64,000 bases of DNA from an uncultured Alloprevotella sp. (lineage in GTDB: Bacteria > Bacteroidota > Bacteroidia > Bacteroidales > Bacteroidaceae), in the NCBI GenBank assembly GCA_944322325.1, contig CALUOQ010000012.1:1-64000 (forward strand), written 5' to 3'. The notes below the pieces were generated by a model. It made no database searches. It saw only the letters and a list, made by a program, of their open reading frames with translations, and was not told the origin of the DNA. Shown one piece after another: positions 1 through 8,500 of the stretch. The translations under genes and the position numbers were made by a program. Each line of letters opens with the position of its first letter. Positions within the stretch are counted from its first letter, which is position 1.

Positions 1-91
1 CCAAGCAATGTGGAAAGATGGGAACATCGAACCATCAATAAAGTACCGAAAAGAGGGAAAATACCCTCTACCACCGCCCTTTGAGTGTTAA
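1..91 (+). CDS. 3' end of a gene entering from the left edge, product unknown
   Basis: The frame starting at base 2 is open from the window edge to a TAA at 89-91 and encodes about 29 residues ending in a basic, proline-rich tail (KYPLPPPFEC). The composition looks like a real protein terminus and the frame closes just before a hairpin at 101-123. Nothing upstream is visible, so neither start nor product can be given. A transposase tail is conceivable but I do not recognise it. Chance openness over 90 bases is possible. Confidence 0.35.
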   Translation, partial: QAMWKDGNIEPSIKYRKEGKYPLPPPFEC

Positions 92-100
92 GAAATAATA

Positions 101-123
101 AAAAGGTTAAATCTTCACCTTTT
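101..123 (+). terminator. hairpin after the left-edge gene
   Basis: AAAAGGT at 101-107 pairs with ACCTTTT at 117-123 around a nine-base loop, ten bases after the TAA at 89-91. The right arm supplies a short T run. The rest of 92-217 is AT-rich and I see no gene in it. Confidence 0.35.
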
Positions 124-217
124 AGAATGTACCCCTAAAGGTTATGCCCATATTTCTGACTTATAACTCACAAAATATTGAGTAATAACTGGTTGCAAAT
201 ACTATTATTGTACCAGT

Positions 218-1616
218 TTGAAATACGTTGACTTGGGTTACGTCAGCGCAGTCTTCACGAGAGCTTTTGCCAAGTGCCCGCAACTGACGAACGTCGTGGT
301 ATCACGCGGCACCCCAGACGACAACGCTGTGCTTTTCGGCGCAGAAGAAGCCTTTGAGGACAGCCATATCAAAAACGTTGAAGTACCAAGTGACGCATCA
401 CTCATTCCCAATCGTCTTTTTAGTCCGAGGTCAATGGTAACCGTTGACACGCTTACTATTGCCACAAACAAACTGACAATTGAATGCTATGAAGATGAAC
501 AGTGGAGGACGATCAGTCCCAAATACATACGATATGCCTATGGCGTGACTGATGCCACCGGCCACTTCGAGAGCTCTAATCTCTGCACAATTGACTTTCC
601 CGAAAGTCTGATATACGTGCACGCCACTTTCACTGACTGTGACAGCTTGGAGAGTGTAACCCTGCCCGACGGGGTGATTTACATCGATTCGAAAGTATTC
701 AAAGACTGCGAAAATCTTACTGACGTGCATCTGCCCGCCAGCTTGCGCGCCATTCCCGACGACGCATTCAACAAAACAGCCATCCAGCACATTGACATTC
801 CGGACGGAGTGAGAGCCATTGGAGATGGCGCATTCGCGAACTCCGCACTGAATGACGTGACCCTCCCGAAAGGCATTACCGCCATTGGAAACAGCGCTTT
901 TTCGGGATGCAGCAGCTTGGAAAGGATCAACATACCTGAAAGCGTGACCACCATCGGGGAAGAGGCTTTTTACCGCTGCTCCAGCTTGGAAAGTCTGTCA
1001 ATACCCGAAAGCGTGACTTCGGTAGGTGCGGACGCCTTTAGTATGTGTCCATTACTGATCTGAGCATAAATGGCAACCTCTGCTGCTATTATACCGTCTC
1101 TCCATCTTACCCATACAACAATATATACCATTCCAATTTTGCAAATACCTCTGTGACAAACCTCACGCTGACAGCTCAAACCGAGTACATTCGCAAGTCA
1201 GCCTTTATTCACTGCACAGATCTACGCAGTGTTACCTCACTGGCCGAAACACCACCCTCACTTAGTGAGGAGGCGTTTTCAGACGAAACCTTCCTGACCG
1301 CCACGCTCTACGTGCCTGCCGGGGCATTGGAAACCTACCAAAACGCCAGTAACTGGAAAAACTTTTATGACATCCGCGAGCTGGATCTTACGGGCATCAC
1401 ATCAGCCGCCGGGGCCGACGAAACGATTGTCAGCGCCGAAACGGCAGTATCAGTGTGAGCGGCGCCACAGGCTGGGTAGAAGTATACACTACGAGCGGAA
1501 ATCTTGTGGGTAGGCAACGTGTCACAACTGGCGGCAACGTAACGATGAGCCTGCCACAGCGTGGCACTTACATCGTAAAAGCCGGCGGACGCGCCTTCAA
1601 GTTGAACGTGGAATAA
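218..1616 (+). pseudogene. BspA-like leucine-rich-repeat surface protein, broken by two frameshifts
   Basis: Three consecutive frames together read as one BspA-type (LRR_5) protein. Frame A, 218-1063, holds repeats of the type 'IPESVTTIGEEAFYRCSSLE'. Frame B continues from about 1045 to 1458 with the last repeat and the usual 'LYVPAGALETYQNASNWKNF' end. Frame C, about 1440 to the TAA at 1614-1616, gives a short tail with SGNLVGR and a final GTYIVKAGGRAFKLNVE, which resembles the T9SS-type sorting tail of such proteins. Each shift moves the frame in the same sense, as single-base losses would. No signal peptide is visible at the 5' end, and the open frame only reaches back to 182, so the N-terminus is also missing or damaged. 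GC is lower than in the neighbours. Genuine decay and sequencing error cannot be separated here. Confidence 0.7.
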
Positions 1617-1668
1617 AAACCTTTTTATCCCTCCAAGCGCTACGCGGATGTAAAAAAGAAAGAATAAT

Positions 1669-1699
1669 TTTGTTCGTTCAAAAAGTATCGCTACTTTTG
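1669..1699 (+). promoter_or_regulatory. Bacteroidota promoter of rpsU
   Basis: TTTG at 1669-1672 and TACTTTTG at 1692-1699 match the -33 (TTTG) and -7 (TAnnTTTG) consensus, with a 19-base spacer. Transcription would start near 1706, about 50 bases before rpsU. Confidence 0.8.
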
Positions 1700-1756
1700 C
1701 ACCCTGCAAATGCTATAGACAGTAACGAAACAAAAATAAAATAACAAAAGCACAAC

Positions 1757-1948
1757 ATGATTGTAGTACCCGTGAAAGAAGGCGAGAACATAGAGCGCGC
1801 CCTCAAGAAGTTTAAGAGAAAATTCGAAAGAACCGGCATCGTCAAGGAGCTCCGCCGTCGTCAGCAGTATGACAAGCCTTCCGTAATAAAGCGTCTGGCC
1901 AAAGAGCACGCCGTCTACGTGCAGCAGCTCCACCGTCAGGAAGACTAA
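1757..1948 (+). CDS. rpsU: 30S ribosomal protein S21
   Basis: The 63-residue product is the small basic S21 protein of the 30S subunit, which sits near the anti-Shine-Dalgarno region of 16S rRNA and helps initiation. It begins MIVVPVKEGENIERALKKFK, shows the conserved KRKFERTG and ELRRRQ segments, and has the usual length for Bacteroidota S21. The ATG at 1757 is the family start. It has its own consensus promoter (1669-1699) and a terminator hairpin just downstream (1980-2021), so it is probably monocistronic. Confidence 0.97.
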   Translation: MIVVPVKEGENIERALKKFKRKFERTGIVKELRRRQQYDKPSVIKRLAKEHAVYVQQLHRQED

Positions 1949-1979
1949 ACACGCCCACAACAACCTTTCATAACTTATC

Positions 1980-2023
1980 AAGGGAATGTACCGCCCCACA
2001 CAAGGCGATGCGTTCCCTTTTTG
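1980..2023 (+). terminator. rho-independent terminator of rpsU
   Basis: AAGGGAA at 1980-1986 pairs with TTCCCTT at 2013-2019, with an inner GCC/GGC pairing, followed by a T run. It lies 31 bases after rpsU. The upstream in-frame start of the next gene (2008) falls inside this hairpin, which argues against that start. Confidence 0.75.
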
Positions 2024-2073
2024 GGCTTTGCCGCAAAGCGGATGCAGCCAAACGAAAGCAATCAGATAGAGTC

Positions 2074-2991
2074 ATGAAAAACAAAGACATACGTGTCGTT
2101 GCCTTGGGCGAAGTACTGTGGGACCTGCTGCCCGAAGGACCACGGTTGGGCGGTGCACCGGCCAACTTTGCCACCCATGCAGCACAATTCGGCCTCGATG
2201 CCCAAGTTGTAAGCGCCGTAGGCGACGACGAATGGGGACACAAAGCCCTCACCCTACTCCATGCACATGAGCTGGACCGTTCCATCGCTGTCGTATCCGG
2301 CCACCCGACAGGTACTGTCGGCGTAAATCTCGACACAGCCGGCGTCCCGACTTACGACATCCGCCCCAACGCAGCGTGGGACTTCATCCCATGGTCCGCC
2401 GCACTCGACGAGCTGGCCCACCGCACTGATGCCGTCTGCTTCGGAACCTTGGCACTACGTTCACCACTGAGCCGTCAGACCATCCTACGCTTTCTCGACA
2501 CGATGCCAAGGGACGGAAAACAGCTTCGCGTATTCGACGTCAACCTGCGCCCACCCCATTGGACGGCAGACGCCCTCGCCGAAGGATTGAAACGGTGCGA
2601 TATACTTAAGCTCAACGACGAGGAATTGCCGCTCGTAGCCGCTTCCGCCGGACATCCCTTAACCAACGAAAGCCCAGCCGAGACAGCCCGCCACGTGGTA
2701 GAACATTACGGATTGCGGGCGCTCATTCTGACCTGCGGCGCGGTGGACAGCCACATCTTTACCCCGACCGAAGAAAGCCACCTCACCACTCCTCGCGTTG
2801 AAGTAGCCGACACTGTCGGTGCGGGCGACTCGTTCACCGCAGCATTCGTAGCCTCCCTTCTGCTGGGCCGCACAGTGGCCGAAGCCCACCGGACCGCGGT
2901 ACACACTGCCGCCTACGTCTGCACGCAACATGGCGCCACGCCAGCTCTCCCGGAATACATTCTACAATCCCAGTCTCCGCCTGAAAAGTAG
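2074..2991 (+). CDS. PfkB-family sugar kinase, probable fructokinase
   Basis: The 305-residue cytoplasmic protein belongs to the ribokinase/PfkB family, which phosphorylates sugars with ATP. The N-terminal ALGEVLWDLLPEG and GGAPANFA motifs bind the sugar, and the C-terminal DTVGAGDSF motif (catalytic Asp about residue 252) forms the anion hole and base. The motif set and length fit bacterial fructokinase. I chose ATG 2074; an in-frame start at 2008 would lie in the rpsU terminator and adds a tail unlike the family. No TAnnTTTG box was seen directly upstream. It converges on the flavoprotein gene ending at 3147. Other hexose specificities cannot be excluded. Confidence 0.85.
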   Translation: MKNKDIRVVALGEVLWDLLPEGPRLGGAPANFATHAAQFGLDAQVVSAVGDDEWGHKALTLLHAHELDRSIAVVSGHPTGTVGVNLDTAGVPTYDIRPNAAWDFIPWSAALDELAHRTDAVCFGTLALRSPLSRQTILRFLDTMPRDGKQLRVFDVNLRPPHWTADALAEGLKRCDILKLNDEELPLVAASAGHPLTNESPAETARHVVEHYGLRALILTCGAVDSHIFTPTEESHLTTPRVEVADTVGAGDSFTAAFVASLLLGRTVAEAHRTAVHTAAYVCTQHGATPALPEYILQSQSPPEK

Positions 2992-3032
2992 CGAACCCCC
3001 ACCGAGCGTTCCTCGTCATAATAACCGCCATA

Positions 3033-3094
3033 CCGGGTATTAATACCAGACTTTCCAAGTATTAATACCCGTTTTCCTTGGTATTAATACCCGG
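3033..3094. repeat. three palindromes GGTATTAATACC at an exact 22-bp period
   Basis: GGTATTAATACC occurs at 3036-3047 and 3080-3091, and AGTATTAATACC at 3058-3069, so the period is exactly 22 bp. The outer copies extend to a perfect 15-bp inverted repeat (3033-3047 with 3080-3094). It lies in the 155-bp gap between two convergent genes. It could be a bidirectional terminator-like structure or an array of protein-binding sites two helical turns apart. Confidence 0.7.
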
Positions 3095-3146
3095 AAGGTA
3101 CCCCACTAACACAATAAAGGAACGCCCGTCCTTGCAGATTTTCCCC

Positions 3147-3680
3147 TCAGCCTGCGTGCGTCGCTTCTTTATCCGGTGTTTCACCCCCAGCCAACGCCGG
3201 TAACTGCTTACACTTCCCGCTCATCGTCACAAGGTCGATGCACACCACCTCCGTACGGTAAAATGAATGCTCGGCATAACGTTGTCCCCGCTCGACGTAG
3301 GCCGGACAATACTTCCCCACCAAAAGGTGCAAAGCCCGACGACGCTCGTCAGCATCAAGTCCCCGACGGGCCGTACCTCGAAGCAAAATACTCTCGTAGG
3401 CCGTAGTAAAGGCTCCCGGGAGGACCTGCGTCCGCCCGACGACGGTCAACACCACGTCGGCACATCGGTCGATAAGGCGCAACTTCTCCCCCTCGGGGGC
3501 ACAGTGGATATAAACCTTGTCATCCCCGTCCCACACATAGTTGACAGGCACGGCATAAGGCCGACACTCAGCGTCGGACAGAGCCAGCACACCGTACGCC
3601 CCCTCACGCAGCAACCTGCGGGCCTCTGCTTCGTCGAGCAGGCGGTCCTGCCGCCGCACATGACTGTTGTCGTACTTCAT
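3147..3680 (-). CDS. Nim-like pyridoxamine 5'-phosphate oxidase-fold flavoprotein
   Basis: The 177-residue product has the split-barrel, FMN-binding fold of the PPOX class and most resembles the 5-nitroimidazole-resistance (Nim) group: an N-terminal RRQDRLLDEAEARRLL helix, then YGVLALSD, PYAVPVNYVWDG and GEKLRLIDR. Family members are flavin-dependent reductases; the substrate here is unknown and resistance is not implied by sequence alone. The frame extends upstream to 3836, but the -7 box at 3729-3736 would then lie inside the gene. ATG 3680 (MKYDNSHVRRQ) is the family-like start. It is transcribed divergently from the GH31 gene. Confidence 0.8.
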   Translation of the reverse strand: MKYDNSHVRRQDRLLDEAEARRLLREGAYGVLALSDAECRPYAVPVNYVWDGDDKVYIHCAPEGEKLRLIDRCADVVLTVVGRTQVLPGAFTTAYESILLRGTARRGLDADERRRALHLLVGKYCPAYVERGQRYAEHSFYRTEVVCIDLVTMSGKCKQLPALAGGETPDKEATHAG

Positions 3681-3728
3681 TTCTTTTTCAAATATCTGTT
3701 CTGCACAAAACAGCCCTAATTCCAGGAA

Positions 3729-3736
3729 CAAAGATA
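3729..3736 (-). promoter_or_regulatory. -7 box for the Nim-like gene
   Basis: TATCTTTG on the minus strand fits TAnnTTTG, 49 bases before ATG 3680. No clear -33 TTTG at the right distance. Confidence 0.6.
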
Positions 3737-3823
3737 GGCAATAAATCCGAGCTGACGGCAGATTAAGCCCATCACAAACACACGCGCTATATAATAAAGT
3801 GCTACATTCGCAGCGAGAAAGCC

Positions 3824-3831
3824 TAAATTTG
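3824..3831 (+). promoter_or_regulatory. -7 box for the GH31 gene
   Basis: TAAATTTG fits TAnnTTTG, 26 bases before ATG 3858. No clear -33 box. Confidence 0.6.
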
Positions 3832-3857
3832 CTCAACCTGACAAAACGATAGACTGT

Positions 3858-6800
3858 ATGAAAAGAATCCTGACAGGCCCCGTGTGCCGGGGCGCGGTGG
3901 TTTTGGCCTTAGCCGCTCCGCCGCTCACGTCGCTTGCCACCCTGTCCGACGCGCCGAATCCGGGCATCGAACAGGTAAATGCGCAAGTGACAGACCTCAA
4001 ACTGACAGGCGCTACGTCGGCCGAACTCACCTTCGCCAACGGACAGCGCCTGGTGTTCGACTTCTACGGCGACAACATCGTCCGTCTTTTCATGGACCCC
4101 AACGGAGGCCCTGTGCGCAACCCCGAAGCCAAGCCTGAAGCCATCATTCTCGTCGATCAGCCGCGCAAACCGGTAGCGTCGCCCAAGTTGGGCAAGGAAT
4201 CCGGCGGTTACACCCTTACGACGGGCCGCCTCACCCTCACCGTCGACGCACAGAGCGGCCTGATGCGCATCGTCGACAAACAGACGGGCCGCACCGTCGT
4301 ACAGGAGGCAGCCCCGGCTCTCTTCGAGAAGAACAAAGTGACGCTAACCCTTAAGGCCGGTGCCGACGAGTACTTCTACGGCGGCGGTGTACAGAACGGC
4401 CGCTTCTCCCATCGCGGCCAGCAAATCGCCATCGAGAACACCAACAGCTGGACGGACGGAGGCGTGTGCTCGCCCGCTCCTTTCTACTGGTCCACGGGTG
4501 GCTACGGCGTCATGTGGCATACCTTCAAGAAAGGCATCTACGACTTCGGCGCCGAGAAAGCCGGCGAGGTGAAACTCAGCCATGAAACCAATTACCTCGA
4601 CCTCTTCGTCATGGTCAACGACACGCCGGTCAAGCTGCTCAACGACTACTACCAACTGACGGGCAACCCTGTCCTGCTGCCCAAGTTCGGCTTCTATGAA
4701 GGCCACCTCAACGCCTACAACCGCGACTACTGGAAAGAGAACACCGACGGCAAAGGCATCCTCTTCGAGGACGGCAAACGCTACGTCGAGAGCCAAAAGG
4801 ACAACGGCGGCATCCGCGAGTCGCTCAACGGCGAGCAACCCGGCAGCTACCCGTTCTCGGCCCGCGCCGTCATCGACCGCTATGCGGCTCACGACATGCC
4901 CCTAGGCTGGATTCTGCCCAACGACGGATATGCCACCGGCTACGGCCAGACAGGCACCATCGACGGCAACATCGCCAACCTCAGGACCTTTGGTGACTAC
5001 GCCCGCCAACACGGCGTCGAGATCGGCCTCTGGACCCAATCGGACCTCTACCCGAAAGAGGGCGTCGAGCCCCTGCTCCAGCGCGACATCGTCAAGGAAG
5101 TGGGCACCGCCGGGGTGCGCGTGCTCAAAACCGACGTGGCCTGGGTGGGCGCCGGCTACTCGTTCGGTCTCAACGGCATCGCCGACGTGGCCGGCATCAT
5201 GACGCGCGAGGGAAAGGGCGCCCGTCCGTTCATCATCACCGTCGACGGCTGGGCCGGCACACAACGTTATGCCGGCGTCTGGACCGGCGACCAGTCCGGC
5301 GGCGAATGGGAATACATCCGCTTCCACGTCCCCACCTACATCGGCGCCGGTCTCGCCGGTATGCCCAACATCACGTCCGACATGGACGGTATTTTCGGCG
5401 GGCGCAATCTCCCCGTCAACGTGCGCGACTTTGAATGGAAAACCTTCACCCCCATGCAGCTCAACATGGACGGCTGGGGGTCCAATGAGAAGTATCCGCA
5501 CGCCTTGGGCGAGCCCGCTACGTCCATCAACCGCTGGTATCTGAAGCTCAAAAGCGAGCTGATACCCTACACCTACTCCATTGCCCGCGAAGCCGTCGAC
5601 GGCAAACCGATGCTCCGTGCCCTCTTCCTCGACTACCCCAATCCCTACACGCTGGGCAAGGCCACACAGTACGAGTACCTCTACGGCCCGAGCTTCCTCG
5701 TCGCCCCGATTTATCAGGAAACGGCAGCCGACAAGGAAGGCAACGACATCCGCAACGGCATCTACCTGCCCGAGGGCCAATGGATTGACTACTTCGACGG
5801 ACAGGTGTACGCCGGCGGACGCATCCTCAACCAGTTCGACGCTCCGCTGTGGAAGCTGCCCGTATTCGTAAAGGCCGGCGCCATCATCCCCATGACGAAG
5901 CCGAACAACAACGTGAAGGAAATCGACAAGGCTTTCCGCGCTTACGAGCTCTACCCGGCCGGCGAGTCGAGCTTCACCGAGTACGACGACGACGGCACCA
6001 CTGTGGACTACCTCAACGGCGAAAGCGCCACGACGCACATCGCCAGCCAGGTCGACGAGAAAGGCCGCCTCACCGTGACCATCGACCCGACCAAGGGCAG
6101 CTTTGACGGCATGGTGAAGGATAAAGTCACGGAACTCCGCATCAACGTCACGGCCGAACCCAAGAAGGTGACGGCCCGCGTGGGCGGTAAGAAAGTGAAA
6201 CTGCGCAAGGCCAAGACGGCCGAAGAGCAGACCACGGGCACCAATGTCTACTACTACGACGCCGCACCCGAGCTCAACCGCTTCGCCACGCCGGGCAGCG
6301 AGTTCGCCAAAGTAAGCGTAAAGAAAAATCCGCAACTCATTGTGCGCCTCGCCGCTACCGACGTCACCGCCGCTGCTACCGAGGTCGAAGTGAAGGGCTT
6401 TGTCTACGCCCCCGCCGACCGTCTGCTCGCCTCCACCGGCGCGCTGACCGCCCCCACCGGCGCCACCGTACCCGACGCCGGCCGCACGGCCTACACCCTG
6501 ACGCCGACCTGGAGCTTGCAGGACAACGCCGACTACTACGAGATAGAGTTCGACGGTATGCTCTACAGCAACATTAAGCAGCCGACGCTCGCCTTCGAAG
6601 GCCTCCAGCCCGAGACAAAGTACAACTTCAAGGTGCGCGCCGTCAATCGCGACGGACGCTCCGACTGGACCAACTTCAGCGCCACCACCACGGCCGACCC
6701 GTTGCAGTTTGCCGTCAAGGGCATCAAGGCCTCCAGCTCCGTGGCCAACCAAGGCGGGCAGGCTGTCAGCCATCTCTTCGACTTCGACGAGAAGACCACT

Positions 6801-7724
6801 TGGCACACCGCCTGGAACAAGCCTAACGCCACGCCCTTCGACGTTGAGCTGAATCTCGGCTCCGTCAATCAGCTCGACAAGCTACAGTATCTCGGCCGAG
6901 AGGACGCCGGCAACGGCACACTTCTGGAGGGAAGCATCGCCGTCAGCATGGACCGCAAGACGTGGACCGAAGTCGGCACCTTCAACTGGGCCAAGGACGG
7001 CACGCCCAAAGTGCTCGAATTCCCCAACCACCCGACCGCACGCTACGTCCGTCTGCACGTGACGAAGGCCGTAGGCGGATTCGGTTCGGGCCGCGAACTC
7101 TACGTGTTCAAAGTGCCCGGTTCGTCAAGCTACATCCCCGGCGACATCAACAGCGACGGCAAGATTGACAGCAGCGACCTCACCTCGTACATGAACTACA
7201 CCGGTCTGCGCGCCGGCGACTCCGACTTCGACGGCTACGTCAGCGTGGGCGACGTCAACAAGAACGGCCTCATCGACGCTTACGACATCTCGAACGTCAC
7301 GACGCTCCTCAACGGCGGCGTCAACGAAAGTCGCAGCGGCCAGGTGGCCGGCAGCCTCACGCTCGAGGCCGACAAGGCCAGCTACAAGGCCGGCGACACC
7401 GTGCGCATCACCGTCAGTGGCAAGGACCTCGCCAATGTCAATGCCCTCTCGTTTGCCCTGCCCTACGACACAAAGGACTACGAGTACGCCGGACTGGATC
7501 TCGTCGACATGAAGAACATGACCGACCTGACGCGCGACCGTCTGCACACCAACGGCACTAAGGCGCTCTATCCTACCTTTGCCAACCAAGGCAACGAGTT
7601 CCTGCTCGAAGGTTCCGGCAAGCTCTTCGTCATCAAGTTCGTCGCCAAACGCAACGTCAAGTTCAACCTCAAGGCCAAGGACGGCATCCTCGTAGACCGC
7701 CGCCTCGGCACCGTCGAGTTCTGA
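3858..7724 (+). CDS. secreted GH31 glycosidase with FN3, F5/8C, dockerin-like and cohesin-like modules
   Basis: The 1288-residue protein has a signal peptide (about 1-25), a GH31 N-terminal sandwich and (beta/alpha)8 domain, a DUF5110-like part, an FN3 domain (about 860-948), an F5/8 type C/CBM32-like domain (about 950-1088), a dockerin-like segment (about 1093-1157) with Ca-binding loops DINSDGKIDSSD and DVNKNGLIDAYD, and a cohesin-like domain (about 1164-1288). The likely nucleophile is Asp426 in KTDVAW and the acid/base Asp478 in WTGDQSG. The stretch PNITSDMDGIFGG and the module set recall GH31 subfamily 18 alpha-N-acetylgalactosaminidases of gut bacteria; that specificity is inference from memory. 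GH31 glucosidase or galactosidase activity is the alternative. The gene has its own -7 box and a strong terminator. Confidence 0.88.
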   Translation: MKRILTGPVCRGAVVLALAAPPLTSLATLSDAPNPGIEQVNAQVTDLKLTGATSAELTFANGQRLVFDFYGDNIVRLFMDPNGGPVRNPEAKPEAIILVDQPRKPVASPKLGKESGGYTLTTGRLTLTVDAQSGLMRIVDKQTGRTVVQEAAPALFEKNKVTLTLKAGADEYFYGGGVQNGRFSHRGQQIAIENTNSWTDGGVCSPAPFYWSTGGYGVMWHTFKKGIYDFGAEKAGEVKLSHETNYLDLFVMVNDTPVKLLNDYYQLTGNPVLLPKFGFYEGHLNAYNRDYWKENTDGKGILFEDGKRYVESQKDNGGIRESLNGEQPGSYPFSARAVIDRYAAHDMPLGWILPNDGYATGYGQTGTIDGNIANLRTFGDYARQHGVEIGLWTQSDLYPKEGVEPLLQRDIVKEVGTAGVRVLKTDVAWVGAGYSFGLNGIADVAGIMTREGKGARPFIITVDGWAGTQRYAGVWTGDQSGGEWEYIRFHVPTYIGAGLAGMPNITSDMDGIFGGRNLPVNVRDFEWKTFTPMQLNMDGWGSNEKYPHALGEPATSINRWYLKLKSELIPYTYSIAREAVDGKPMLRALFLDYPNPYTLGKATQYEYLYGPSFLVAPIYQETAADKEGNDIRNGIYLPEGQWIDYFDGQVYAGGRILNQFDAPLWKLPVFVKAGAIIPMTKPNNNVKEIDKAFRAYELYPAGESSFTEYDDDGTTVDYLNGESATTHIASQVDEKGRLTVTIDPTKGSFDGMVKDKVTELRINVTAEPKKVTARVGGKKVKLRKAKTAEEQTTGTNVYYYDAAPELNRFATPGSEFAKVSVKKNPQLIVRLAATDVTAAATEVEVKGFVYAPADRLLASTGALTAPTGATVPDAGRTAYTLTPTWSLQDNADYYEIEFDGMLYSNIKQPTLAFEGLQPETKYNFKVRAVNRDGRSDWTNFSATTTADPLQFAVKGIKASSSVANQGGQAVSHLFDFDEKTTWHTAWNKPNATPFDVELNLGSVNQLDKLQYLGREDAGNGTLLEGSIAVSMDRKTWTEVGTFNWAKDGTPKVLEFPNHPTARYVRLHVTKAVGGFGSGRELYVFKVPGSSSYIPGDINSDGKIDSSDLTSYMNYTGLRAGDSDFDGYVSVGDVNKNGLIDAYDISNVTTLLNGGVNESRSGQVAGSLTLEADKASYKAGDTVRITVSGKDLANVNALSFALPYDTKDYEYAGLDLVDMKNMTDLTRDRLHTNGTKALYPTFANQGNEFLLEGSGKLFVIKFVAKRNVKFNLKAKDGILVDRRLGTVEF

Positions 7725-7749
7725 CGCAACGAAAGGAAACAATTCCACC

Positions 7750-7787
7750 CCGCCCGGACGCAGCAATGCGCTCCGGGCGGTTTTTTT
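7750..7787 (+). terminator. rho-independent terminator of the GH31 gene
   Basis: CCGCCCGGA at 7750-7758 pairs with TCCGGGCGG at 7772-7780, with an inner GC stem, followed by seven T (7781-7787). Confidence 0.9.
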
Positions 7788-7886
7788 CGTACCGACACGG
7801 TCTCTGCACAAGCCCACAATTCCGCCCTTGGCTGTCCCCGCTAAAATTAAGAGGCAGCTTTTGAGCTCACTGTCAGCAGAAAACAC

Positions 7887-7894
7887 TATCTTTG
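7887..7894 (+). promoter_or_regulatory. -7 box for the 94-aa gene
   Basis: TATCTTTG fits TAnnTTTG; a TTTG at 7860-7863 lies 23 bases upstream, a little far. It overlaps an in-frame upstream start (7892) and so supports ATG 7916. Confidence 0.65.
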
Positions 7895-7915
7895 CCTTGT
7901 TACAACTTTACGACT

Positions 7916-8200
7916 ATGGCTGAAAAACTATCTAAAGAAGACTTTATTGCCCGCGTCAGCACGGTAAACGCCGCGGTCAGTTCGATGGGAAAGCACTACA
8001 CGTACCGCGTCGACGGAAAAACTTGCCTCGTACATCGCGTCGAAGCAGGGACAGACTGGGAAATAGACCTCGACGAACTGTACACTATCTACTGCAAGAT
8101 TCCCGACGAGAAAATCACCACGACATCACTGAAAGTTTACCTCAGGGCTACGCAGTCGCCCGCACTCGCCCTGATGAAAGCCGCAAAAGTGCTATCCTGA
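7916..8200 (+). CDS. small protein of unknown function (94 aa)
   Basis: I do not recognise this protein. From ATG 7916 it reads MAEKLSKEDFIARVSTVNAA and is soluble, mixed alpha/beta in composition, without signal peptide or membrane segment. A central segment (YTYRVDGKTCLVHRVEAG) looks like paired strands. An in-frame start at 7892 overlaps the -7 box and is unlikely. It has its own promoter element and a strong terminator at 8363-8397, so it looks like a single-gene unit between the GH31 gene and the mscS-type gene. Confidence 0.7.
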   Translation: MAEKLSKEDFIARVSTVNAAVSSMGKHYTYRVDGKTCLVHRVEAGTDWEIDLDELYTIYCKIPDEKITTTSLKVYLRATQSPALALMKAAKVLS

Positions 8201-8362
8201 TTATCCCGCAGGGACTCGTGTGCCTCTTGCCGCCGCTCCGCTCCGGCGCTGGCGGTGACAGGTGTGCCCTCCCTACTGCGCGCCGCCCGCGGCATCCCAT
8301 CTGCCGTCGCCAAGCCTACGGCAGGTCCGCCCACGGGCACAGACCACTCGCCCCATCCGCCC

Positions 8363-8397
8363 GCCCGGAAAGCGAAAGTTCGCTTTCCGGGCTTTTT
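8363..8397 (+). terminator. strong rho-independent terminator
   Basis: A perfect 14-bp stem, GCCCGGAAAGCGAA (8363-8376) with TTCGCTTTCCGGGC (8379-8392), is followed by TTTTT (8393-8397). It lies 160 bases after the 94-aa gene. I see no gene in 8201-8362 or 8398-8500. Confidence 0.85.
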
Positions 8398-8433
8398 CGT
8401 GCGCCTCCCTTCCCTGCATCCGCCGGATACGAA

Positions 8434-8473
8434 TTGTGGCCACCCCCTTCGGGAGGAAGGGAGTGGCCACAAA
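8434..8473 (-). terminator. inverted repeat downstream of the MscS-type gene
   Basis: TTGTGGCCAC near 8434-8443 pairs with GTGGCCACAA near 8463-8472, with further inner pairing. It lies about 30 bases after the minus-strand channel gene. There is no good T run. Confidence 0.4.
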
Positions 8474-8500
8474 AGGGTTCAGTCCGGCAGGGGCTTAGCC

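Noticed and set aside
3033-3094. CRISPR array
   Set aside because: Three units at 22-bp period leave only 10-base spacers, and each unit is a self-palindrome; there are no cas genes.
4902-6806. A 634-codon minus-strand frame inside the GH31 gene
   Set aside because: Composition rich in Val, Gly, Asp, His and Arg without domain motifs, typical of an antisense shadow in high-GC DNA.
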